Of a DNA stretch of 64,000 nt, positions 1 to 12,300 are shown piece after piece (the first letter of the stretch is position 1; each line of letters opens with the position of its first letter). The translations under genes were made by a program, and so were the position numbers. This DNA is from Tigriopus japonicus (Eukaryota > Arthropoda > Copepoda > Harpacticoida > Harpacticidae). Under the pieces are notes generated by a model. That model ran no database searches and was not told where the DNA came from. It saw only the letters and a program-made list of their open reading frames with translations. The stretch is taken from contig CM021319.1 of the NCBI GenBank assembly GCA_010645155.1, positions 6,201,330 to 6,265,329 on the forward strand, read 5' to 3'.

Positions 1-371
1 AAGTGCACGAGATTATAGACCACGGCGGCACCCAGACTAAGACGAATGTACGCAGTGAATTGTTCGAAAGCGAGCGTTTTAAGTAACTCGGTCGCGGACC
101 ATTCAACATCCTTTAGCCAATAACCAATGCTTTGTTGGAATAAAACTGGATGGACTTTGAAATGTGTCCTTTGACCGTGTTGGTGTATGTGTATAAGTGA
201 CAACGTTCGGACCCGTTTTTTCTCGACAAGATCTTAGGGTATCTTTATTTCCGCGATATCATGTTCCCCAACGTGTGTGCGAGTTCATTTGAGGGAAGTC
301 TCTCCTTTGAGTCGGACGTACATTCCAGAAAGCTCTTCTAATTGTCTTGGCGGTGTTGTAAAACAATCATA
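1..371. other. Upstream flank of the FATP gene
   Basis: No coding segment or repeat is recognised here. It should contain the promoter and 5' UTR of the fatty-acid transport gene whose likely start codon is at 372. No clear TATA box or initiator stands out. Confidence 0.4.
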
Positions 372-3300
372 ATGGATCGATCGTTTCTAATGAGCCTTCA
401 GAAAGGAACAGGTAACTGGGAACGAATGAGTAATTTCGGTAATGGCCCCACACCCGATCACCGGTCCTTTAAGGAAAAAGGGGAAGCATATGGCCTTTCT
501 CTGGCGTTGTTTACCTGTTTTACCATTAATATCCTTAAAAGGACGACATTCATGGCCCAGTATGGCCAAGTCACCGCAAGGCTTTTTTCGATAAAGCCCC
601 GTAAGATGTCGTTTTGAATTCTTTGCGTGGGAATTGAGGAATGTATCAAGTGGTTAGAAAACGTATGTTCATTGCGTTGACATACGGCATAAAAGAATTG
701 ATGACAAGCATAGGAAAACTGAGCATAGTATCATAAAAATCCAAGGCTATTCAATTTAGATGTAGTATTGTTTCTGTTGGACGTTTCGAGGTCACATTGT
801 TGCACACATGGATATCAGTTGTGGTTTTTAAATAAATAACCTGATTTTGTTTCCATAGGTCCCAAAGTGATTCTCCCTGTTAAGCAAAAGTATGTCGTCC
901 TCGCTGCCTTATACTTGGGACTGACCTGGATCGGTCAATGGAGCTCGGGTCAAGCTTTGATTTCTACAGTCTTGCTATGGGTCATCCTATCACAAAACAC
1001 AATTTACATTTTGTACCACACCTTTGGACGAGATGCAAGGTCAGATGATGCTTTTGATTCCAGACAACATATTGAGATGATATTGACTTTAAATTTATTT
1101 ATTGTAGAGCGGCATTAATGATGATACGGTTAATGCTGTTGGTCAAAAAGGCTCAATTCCTTGATTGGACCGTTCCCAAAATGTTCCATGAAACGGTTGC
1201 ACGAATTCCCGATAAAATCATGTTCTATTTTGAGGATTCCACGTGGACCTTCAGCGAGGTAAATAAGATCTTGAGCGCGTCAAGCCAAGGAATGTTATAT
1301 TGTTGAAAGCCATTTCAATAACCTAACGTAACAACAGAAGTGATGAAAATCGTGCGCAGGAGGTAACAAAGAGGCTGAAATCATTTAAAATTTCAATTTA
1401 AAATGTTTGTTTGTCTAACTTGTTGCTTTGCCAAAAGTGGTAGGTGAGGGCGACATTCAGAAAGATTTGAAATGGGTAATTCCCATTGACCACTTTTGAA
1501 TTGCACAATGGGGTTGATAAAAGTAGAGCCACAGAGACCATCGTTTCTCTTGTCAACGAAGCAAGCAAGAGTTATAGTAAATAATTGATCTAAGAGCTAA
1601 AGTGATCCAAGTGGCTTTTTTGAATTACAGCTTCTTTTTATTTGGTCTCAAAATGTTTCGTGAACGATTTAATGTTTTCTAATTTTCAAGAAAGCAAAGA
1701 TGAATTTAACAGACATGTGAAATGATTAAATTTTTTAATCTGTTTGGTCTCTAGCTTCAAACAAGATGAAACTTCCCCTCTATCAACATTTTTGAACTTT
1801 TGCATGACTCGAATTTGACACACCTCTGCTGCTTTTTAACGCCATTGGATGTAATTGAAGGAATTCTCTCAAATCCAAACTTCTATCCATGCTCTAGCCA
1901 AAGCAGTCTTATTCTTCAATATTTTCTCTCTTTCCAGGTTGATAAGTACAGCAACAAAATTGCCAATTACTTTCTCTCTCTGGGGTTCAAGAAAGGCGAC
2001 TCAGTCGCCTTGTTTATGGAAAACCGACCAGAGTACGTTGGGATATGGTTGGGATTGAGTAAGGTTGGTGTCGTGCCAGCACTGATCAACCACAGCCTTA
2101 GACAGGAGTCGTTGGTACATTCCATTCATGTAGCCAACTGCAAAGCCATAATTTTTAGCTCGGATGTCTACGAAGGCAAGTTAATTTTTCATGTTGCATT
2201 AAGAATGCTAGTGATGGACCGAAAGGGCTCATAACCGAAACCGAAAGTTTCGGCCGAAAGAGGGCTTAACCGAAACCGAAAGTTTCGGCCGAAAGAGGGC
2301 TTAACCGAAACCGAAAGTTTCGGCCGAAAGAGGGCTTAACCGAAACCGAAACCGAAAGCAGCTGACCACAAAATTGTGTAAATGCAAAATCCACCTTAGA
2401 AATTAAATTGCTCATGTGTTCGATGTTGGGTACGGCGTAGATTTTGAAAAATCGGGAAACTTGAATTTCAGTGGTTTTTGGACGAAAATTTTTTCGATTT
2501 TGTTGTCAAACTCCTTCCTTTATTGTGCATGTCTGCTTTCGATTTCGGTAGGCATAATCGAAACCGAAACCGAAATTTTGGCCGTAATTTCGGCGAAAGC
2601 GCTTTCGGTCCATCACTAAAAAATGCTCATTCTTGCTTTCCTCTTACGGTTTATTGAATTATTTCGTAAGTCAATATTACTTGTGAACTTTGGTTTTTAT
2701 CCTTTATAGCTGTGGGCGAAGTCATTAATTCAGTGAAAAATGGTTACACGGAGTATTCATCATTTTGCTTGGGTCAAGCTCCCACACATTCAAATGAGCA
2801 TTTCCAAACCACAATGTTAGAGGAGAGTCTCCAAACAGCGTCTGATGGTCCAGTTGACAAAGCCATTCAAGATTCCATTGGTTTTAAGGACAAACTTATG
2901 TACATCTACACCTCAGGGACCACAGGGATGCCCAAGGCCGCAGTGATCAAGCACTCAAGGTAAGCACCTCAACCAGATTTGCCACAACTCAAAGAGAAGT
3001 AATTCTTTTTGGATTTACTTTTAAATACTAAGGGATGACCGGTTAAGTCTAGTCTAATCTTAACGTTCGTAAAGGCAGGAACCTATAAGAGCTACCTTTA
3101 TTAGTATAAAAGATATTTCAAAACCAGCTAAGAAAATAATTTTTCTAAGTCGACAAGAAGCAGGCTACTTTATAATGATGCGGAAAAGTTTAGTGGAGGG
3201 GATCGTGAATCAAATTGAGCGTGACCTCTCGTGTCTGAAAAACAATCCCTTGTTCTTTTGGTTCAGAGATAAGGTAGGACATGATTGCTTTTTAAATATT

Positions 3301-6300
3301 GACAAAACTCTAAAAATACAGGCTATTTCATTCATATTTCGTAAAGTACCAGTGTTTTTTCAAGTGATGTAAAATGTTTGCAAAAACTTGACATGACATT
3401 ACACCCTGACACAAGAAGTTGTGTCGTAATCACAATTTGAACCTTAATATCACGGCAATGCGTGAACAGTTTGGCACGATCAACCCCAGTGTGTCCCACC
3501 AGTTTCTAGAATATTTTTGGAATATTTAAGAATGTAATTTAAACAAGTAATTGAGAAATTATTGCTGGAATAGCAAATTGCTGAAAAGTTTCACTTTGAT
3601 GTCCTGTGTTTTCTTCATGCAGGGTTCTACCTCTTTTTAAATCACTGGTAAAGAGCAGTGCGCTGCGGGAATTAAATTTTACTCTAGGTCCTGCAGGAAG
3701 GGAAATGGTTTGAAAACACCTCCAATCAAAAACAAATGAAATATTCCCGTCCACCGTGATTCAAGAGCTCATGGAATCTCTCCCGTTGATTAACAGTTTA
3801 GGCAATGAAGAAACACCTAAAAAGTGTGGACAAACTGATAGCATACCAATATCATCTCCAAGGATAGAAAGGGACTTCTTGAAAGTAGATTGAATGTTAA
3901 ATCGTTCAAATATATTATACACATAATGAAAATATTTAGGTTCAAAATTGCAACAAAACTTTCATGTCAGGGTGCAACACTAAAGCTTCAGACAGATGAA
4001 ATTCCTTCTGGAAGTTGTAAAAAAAATAATTACAAAATGGATTTTCCACGTGAAACCATTTGAAAATTAGATGAATATTAAAACAGCACATAACCAAAAG
4101 TTGCGCACGCAAGACAACCCACGGCTATGTACAGCCCAGTTTGTTACTTCTCAGGGTAAAAACCGTTCAGCTGAAGTTTGGGCGAGAATACGGTTTCACT
4201 GCCCAATGATAACTATTTCAACAATCAATTCAGTCGATCAAGCGAATTTGAAGATATTCTGCTTAAAAAGTAATTCATAAGGTACGCATATCAAATAATG
4301 CTCGTAGTTTGCAGTTTTCATTGTGTATTCATTTTGTATTCATTCATGGTTGAGTTTTTATCAAGTTTAGATTGATACTAGTACTTCAGCCTTGCAAGGG
4401 AGTTCCAAAAGTAATATTAAAATTCATCTGTATACCTTCATTTAATGAAGAGTTGACTTTTATATATACAATTAATCTAAACTTTTCCATTACTAAAATG
4501 CATTATAGTCATTGCAATTCAATGAAATGCTACCTGGCTGCAAATTTCCATAGATTTCGTAGCGTAGACGTACATGTACTTGACTATGCTTAAAAGCTTA
4601 CATTTGGCACCTTTTTTTTTTACTTTTTTGCCGTTTTTTTTTCAACTTTTTAACAAAAAAAAATCTGTGTTTTTTCTTACTTTTTTCCTTGCTCTTCTTA
4701 TAACCCATACACGTTTTTTCACCGAATTTGAGGAGTCACATAAAAAACTTCAGGTCAATACTTAGCTCAGAGTTAGCGAGCCAAGAAAACCTCCTGATGG
4801 TAGGAACACTCTCTTAGAATGGCTTTGCAATTTGTCTAACATCTAAGAGTGTTGTGGCATTTTCGAAAAGACACGGTGGATCACTTAGAAGATGAATACT
4901 TTCTTGATTGTCAACTATAGCCAAATTCCGATTCAATTGTCGGTTACACTTACATAAGGTTGCCAATCTTTACGATCTGAAATTGAAGGAATTTTCTCGA
5001 ATCCAAACCTTCTTTCTATGGTCCAGCCAAAGAGGTGTTATTGGTTCCACTTTAACATTGAATTTTGGGACCGGTTTTGTTTGCAGCTTTTGTGAATTTT
5101 GTAATTAATTATAGCTGTAGGCAAATACTAGTATGTTCTTTCTGGAAAAAAAACGAAAAAAGCATGCCGGGTGTTTTAAAAGAAACGGAACACTTTACTA
5201 TACTGTCTATAACTTGTGATTGAAAGCATAGATGAATCTCACTTTTATTGGATATGATTGGCCAAAATCTTGGCTTGAAGAGTCAGAAAAAATAATTTCA
5301 CCCTAGTTTAATATTGAAGCGACGACGTTTTTTCCCGTGAAGGGATGTTTTTGAAAACAGAGCGTTCTTTACTCCGTCTTTTTTTCTCTTCCGAAATTTG
5401 GCTCCATTTGAAAACAGGGCGACAAAAAGGGAATAAAGCCATATCTATCTTAAGAATTGTTACCTGCCGCATCTTTTTGAGCTTCATACATTTTTTGTGA
5501 CATCAACGATTTCCGAGTTACGGACAGGGTTTCGTTGTGCTCATGTATGAGCTTTACTTGCGTCCTGAATTAAGCATCTAAAAGAAAGTTTCAAACTCAA
5601 GAGTAAGAAAGAAAAAATGTACCAAATGTAAGTTTCGAAGGACCCGGCAAGATACACCCGCTACTTTTGAGAAGTAAAAGAATTAACCACGTGAAGATTG
5701 TTTTGGGGAAAAGAATGTCAAAAAAATGCAATTATGCAAAAATTTCGTAACTCTTATTGTCTCTTGCTTCCAAAAACTACTCAAAGTTTAGGAGATCGAA
5801 AAACATCTCTAATTAGAGACGGGCGTTTTGTGCAAATAAGAGCATAGACGTTAAATGGAATAAAATTTCACGTTCGAAGAAGCCACTGAGAGTGAACAAC
5901 TTGAATTGTTCTAAGGTCAAATCAGAGCTTTAAAATACGCCCTGTCTTTGATCCTGATAACAGGACAACATCGGAAGTACTTATGTTGCAACTCAAACTA
6001 GAATTCAACAGAGTTCAAGCTTGATATGATGAGCCGCGTCTGTGAACATTATTTTTTTCCATATAACGGCCATCGTCTTATTTACACGATATGCCCGTCT
6101 TTAGCACTCATAATATTTGAGGATATAAATTGCAGCAAATACAAACTTACATCAAAGGCTATTTTTACAAACAGTTATCGAAAAAACTATTTTTGCCAAG
6201 TTTTTCATATTTTACATTGACAGTAAAAAGCTTAAAACTAATTTTGAAGACCCATTAAAAACAAATAAGTTAACTTTTGGTGCATTGGAGAAGCCTTTTT

Positions 6301-9300
6301 GAATAGCCTCGTAGAAACTCGCATCCCAAAAAGGTTAGAATGCCTGATGCGAAATCAATATTGAAATAAAGAATGCTTTTTCATTTTTTGCGTGGAATCA
6401 TTCAGGCGATAGAATATTAACCATGCTCGGCCTGCTTTCTTTTTCGTGTAACTTTCATTGTAGCTGTGGGGTACCACATTTCAATTCATCTGGAACCCTT
6501 GTTTGATAGCACATTTGGGGTAAAGAACATCAGGGAATCGATCTTCATTGGTCGATCGCGTGCTGAAAGGGAGGTAGAAAGGCTTGCTTGTAGATCGTGC
6601 ACCTGCTCCTTTGGTCCTTACTTTTTCCAACCAAGGGGAGTGCCAAAATGCAGATATGTGCACTTCAATATTGCCATGAATTAGGTTAAAATAGGGAAGT
6701 ACAATTGCTTATTTTCTTGAATCTCGTCTGTCACCTTTGGAGTGTAAATAGAAATACTCTTGTTGAACTGATTCCCTGCAAACCCGTTCCGGCAGATGGC
6801 GTGAATTCCCTTGAGCCAAGCAGATGACTTTGGTCGGTGAACATTGTACATCATCGGGCACTGCATTGACGAGAAGGGGAAAACACAAAAGTGGTTTAAA
6901 TCTATCTAACGGTCAAAAACTCCGCGTGCGCCAATTTTGTCACCAACAAATTTCGATTGGGATGGGGAAACGTGTATGTATATACCGGCTGTGGAACAGT
7001 CAAAACAGGTGCACAATGTGTACCTACTTTACGTCGGTTTTTGCAAGGAAAGTAGCAACTGGTTAAAAGCACTTGTTTCCACAATGGCTTGTGCACTACT
7101 TGATGAAAATCTTGAAATTATTGGGGAACATCATTGATTGACCTTTGATCTGTTTTCAGTTCTTAGGTGATCGAACAGGGTTCCGGAATCCAGGCGTAAG
7201 TTAAAATATGCTAAACTTGGCAATTGTGTGACATTGCCATTACATGGTAATAAGTTTTGACTCATGAACAAATGATGGAACTTCGAGGTCTTTGGCAGCG
7301 TTACACAAAGGGAAAAATACCTTTGAGTTTGATTATCAGTCGTTGAGTTGAAGATGTGACCAGCTTATAATGCTGCAGCACAAGCAGTGGTCTGAACAGA
7401 ATTAAAATAGCTGGATTTTTTTCCATTCTTGAAATACATCCAGTTCCACGTTGTGTACCATTTGTCCGTGCTTGTTTCCACCAAAGCCTCTTTCTTCCCT
7501 TCCGAAATAAACAACGTACAATTTGGACCGGCTTTCCCTGAAGCCCCTAGTTCTGTTCTTGTGGCTCCTCTTCTTCTTGTTTCCCCTTCTCCCTTATGTT
7601 CCTTCCTTCTCTAGTTCTCTTTCCTCGTCTTCCTCTTGCTCCCTCTCACTCATTGGCCCCTCTCAGTGAGTGCATCGGCTACGATCGATTTTTCCGACCG
7701 TTGAAGTCTAGCAGTCTAATGCGGGCAGTGCGTGCGTTGGTGAGTGCTCTCGGGGGCCAGAGAACCTTGAAGAGCAGCCTCCTATGCTGTCGTTCGTTCG
7801 TTCGTTCGTTTGCCACTAGCCTTGATTAGAAGCAAAGAACGATATCGCTTTTCCCTTAGCCTTCCTCGATGTTGTCGGGAGAGCTGGGAAATCGAGCTCG
7901 CCACTACGACGTGCACTCATTCCGCCTTGAGTTCTCCAAAGTGGATTGTCGTTCTTCTTCTTCTCCGTTGGATCATCATCATCGCCATCATCTTTGCTCC
8001 TTCTCCTCTCACTCTGAAATCGGTCTGTCTGTCGGTCGGTCGGTGGGCTGTTGTTCATTCGCTCGTTCGACTCCCCCGTGTGCTACTATGCTCTCTGGCA
8101 CCGGATCGAGGAACTCCGAGTTGAGTTTCGTTCTCGTTCAAGTGGCATTTTTGGACTTTTGACGAGTGAGGGGGAGGAGGTGTGTGTAAGAAAACGACGC
8201 TGAAGATCATCCTAGTGCTTGGAGCTTTTAGCCCAAGCAATACGAACCCACCACACTCACCGATCATGTAACAAAATCTAGTCCAACTACCCAACTCCTT
8301 TACTACTCTAGTCAAACTGATCCCTTCCTTCCACTTCCTTCGTGCCATATGCGGTCTTGTTTCTACCGGCCAGCAATTGGATGATTTGTCTGCGTTCAAG
8401 TTTCTGTGCTAATTAGATATATTGAAAGATTATCCGAGTATCGTTGTCAACATCGAAGTCGCTTTCATCCTCTTCCCATCGTTATCAAATGGGCGTGGAA
8501 ATTTCATCGAATTTGTGAACAAACGACAAGTGACCATACTAGCAAATTCAAGATTCAATGTTTGCTTGTACGTGCGCTGAACTCACCACTAGTAGCAACA
8601 CCATCGAGGACAAACACTGAAATCTTGTTCCCAAATTGAACTCGTGCGTTATCTCTGACCGTTATCAAACTGACGAAGTGTCGTAGCCATATCATTGGCC
8701 GTTTTGTAATCTGAGAGGCAGGCTAACAACCAGGATTATGGCTCCAGTTTCCAAAAAGGCTCGATCCTCTTCGAGAACTACCCGAAATTCTCCAACCAAG
8801 GCCAAAACGGTAGATGACTCCAAAGAAACACCAACCAAAGCCAAGCGGTCACCATCCAAAGTTTCAGTTACTCCCAGTATTAAACTCCGAAAGGATTTGG
8901 TGGCTCCTAACTCGACATCTCCACCTCAAGTCAATGGTGATCTTGATGAGACTCCAACGAAACGAAGACGACGATCCCGAGAGACGAAAAAAAGAAAGCC
9001 CCTTATCGATGAAGATTCAACGATGAATTCTGCCGTCTTTGGCGACGAATTTGATGAAATCAATGCAACCAAGAAATTGAAAGAGGAGAAGCGCTTCAAT
9101 TGTCCCTACTGCAAACAAGGGTTTTCCAGAAAATATGACATGGAAAAGCATTCTCGCAAACACACTGGAGACAAGCCATACCAATGTGGAATCTGTGGTC
9201 GCCGATTCGTTCAAGTGGGTAGTTTGGCTGTCCATATGCGCGCCCATACAGGGGAAATGCCCTACAAGTGTGACACTTGCGATAAGGGTTTTGCCGTGAA

Positions 9301-12300
9301 AGAGCGCTTGAGATTGCACCAAAGAACCCACACAGGCGAGAGGCCCTACAAATGCGAATTTTGCGATAAGAGTTTTGCTCGTGGAGGCCAGCTAATGGTT
9401 CATCGACGGACTCACACCGGCGATAAACCTTACATTTGTGCCGATCCTGACTGCAACCTTAAATTCACTTCAAGTGGCAATCTCAAGACGCATATGAAGC
9501 TCCACGTGGGATCTCGAGAGTTCCAATGCCACCTTTGCGACAAAGCATATCCTCGGGCAGATACTTTGAAAAGACATATTCTTTCTTTTCACGAAAATAA
9601 GCGCCTGTACAAGTGTGACGTTTGTAACAAGAGCTTCAAAGGCCACATTCGCGATCACATGCGTACTCACGCTGAGGACAGAGAGGAAAAGCCCTTTGGC
9701 TGCAATCAATGTAAGGCCAGATTTAATCAACGTAGTCAGCTGACCGTGCATATGCGAGTTCACACCGGGGAAAGGCCCTACTCCTGTAAGATATGTGCCC
9801 GTTCGTTTTCTCATTCCACGGCTCTGAAACTACACTTGCGCATGCACACCGGAGAGAAGCCTCATGTTTGCAAATTGTGCAAAAAAGCATTCGCCCAATT
9901 GCCTCATTTAAAGAAGCACATGCTTTGTGTTCATGATACCGACAAGCCGTATTACTGTGAACGATGCGAGATCTTTTTCAAGATCAAGATCGAATACCAA
10001 GACCACGTGGAAACCAAGCACCCGGATGAGATCCCCGAAGACTTGGTTGGAATTGCCATGCCACCGGAGAGTGATCAGGGAAGCATCAAGGACATCCAGT
10101 TCATTCAGATTCCAGTTCAAACTGTCGAACTCTCCGACGACGGACGACAATTGATGCCAATGGAAAAGATGAGAACACTTCTTGCCCTACTTCTGAAGAA
10201 AATCTCCACTCCAGGGCGTTTAAAAAAGTTAGGATTTGGTACTCGTTTAATTGACGAGGTCCTGAAAGAATCTATAACAGCCTCTGGACGTTCTCCTTGC
10301 AACGAGGAGGGGTTAGACATTCGCGAAATCCTTCAAAATAACATTCAGATTCTCCTGGATTGGACCATTCCAGAGGAGTATATGAACTACTTCAGATCAG
10401 AGAGCAAACGAACTGAGGAGATTTTGGAGGAATTAGCGGCCTAACCCTGAGTTTTTTCCCTTAATGTATATTTTACCAGCACACTTAAACGTGCTCTGTG
10501 CCATAACTTGTTTCACGACAAATTTCAACCAATCTAGTCCCTTGCCCATAAATAGGAACATGACACCTCTCGTGCTGTTGAGGCATAAATGTTTCATTAT
10601 TTGCAATCAACTATCAAATCAATCCTCAAACATGTGCAATTAGCGATTTTTTTTTTTATCATTTAAGAAACATTATAAAGCCCTGTTAGTCAAAAAAATG
10701 CATGTGGTTTTATTCAATCGTTCAAACATATCACTAATGAAAATAAATACATTGTACCGTCATGAAATGTCATCAATAGCATAATTTTATTTAGTGATTT
10801 CAGGCTCCTTTTTAACGATTCTGTGATTTTCAAAAATTCCGTTTAGTTTTTCAGTCTCTTTTACGCTGGTCTTTTGGCCTGAATTTCTCGTGATTGTTTA
10901 GGGTAGTTAGATATTAAAAGGTCTCTCCTAAACCAGCAATAGATTAAACTGAAACAGGATAAAAGTGGTTCATTTCATTCCAAAAAAAAGATGATAAACA
11001 AAAGGTTGGTTTTAGCCCTCTGAAGGATGGCTTGTCGAATCTAGGCTTTAAAAGCTACAACTGGAGATTGGTACTGTCGGAAATTTTCTCGGTTTTTGGA
11101 TACAAATTTTGCCAGATACCTTGTAGATCTCGCTGATCTGTTGAATAAGTGAATGAGAGGGGATTTTTCGTTTGATTGCAGGTACATTCTGGCTGCTGGT
11201 GGCTGCCATTTTGTTATTGGTGTCCGCAAAGATGACATCATCTATTCTCCTTTGCCGTTGTATCACTCAGTCGCAGGTATGATTGCGATGGCGGGTAGCA
11301 TGCTTCACGGGATGAGCATCGTCATGAAAAAGAAGTTCTCCGCATCATCCTATTGGAAGGATTGTATCAAGTTCAATGTCACTGTAAGTTAAACTTTGCT
11401 TTTTTCAAACGATGACATAAAAAAGCTTTTTCCCCCGACTTCTAAGACCGATAAAGAGAACACGTTTTAAAAGCTCTTTTTACATTGGACGCCAACGTAA
11501 AAGAACCTCGCCAAAAACCTTTCGAACTGACGGACAAGCCCAAATAGTTTCGGCCTTAAAATGAGATCAAATAGTTGTATCTACAAAAAGTGGAAAATGC
11601 GAAGTGGGGAGAAAACTGTTTTTTTGCACTCATTTTTTGAACGTTTTGAGCCGAAAAAAGTCCTAACAAATTTATTTTTGGCATATTTTAAAACTCGTCA
11701 CAAACGATGTCATTTTTCTTTTGCTAGGCCGCCCAATACATTGGTGAACTTTGTCGATACTTGCTGAACACGCCTCAAATACCTGAAGAAAAACAACATA
11801 AAGTTCGATTGATGTTTGGAAATGGTTTGAGACAGCAAATATGGGTGGACTTTGTCCAGAGATTCGGAATCGAGAAAATTGCCGAATTTTATGGCTCAAC
11901 AGAAGGCAACTCGCAAATAAGTAAGTTGCAATTCTGTACTTGACCTAAAACTTTCACCATTATGTTTTTTTTCCCTTAAATCTTAGTCAACATCGAAAAC
12001 AAAGTAGGGGCTGTGGGCTTCGTGTCCTTATTGTTCCCCAACATTCTTCCTCTTGGTCTCATCAAAGTAGATGAAGAGACGGGAGCGGAAATCCGAGACG
12101 AAAATGGCCTTTGTATCACTTGTAAACCAGGTAAATCTCACCTAAAACAGGCTTATTCAACTGAAGCGATCTAGTAAATGGTTGTCTTTACCTGAAGGCG
12201 AACCCGGTGAGTTTGTGGGCAAGATCGTTCGTAACCATCCTGTGCGAGATTTTCACGGATACGCGGACGAGAAAGCCACTCAAAAGAAGCTCCTCTGTGA

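Noticed and set aside
5165..5955. Possible mariner-like terminal repeats (GGGTGTTTTAAAA and TTTAAAATACGCCC)
   Set aside because: The match is short and imperfect, with no transposase and no clear TA duplication.
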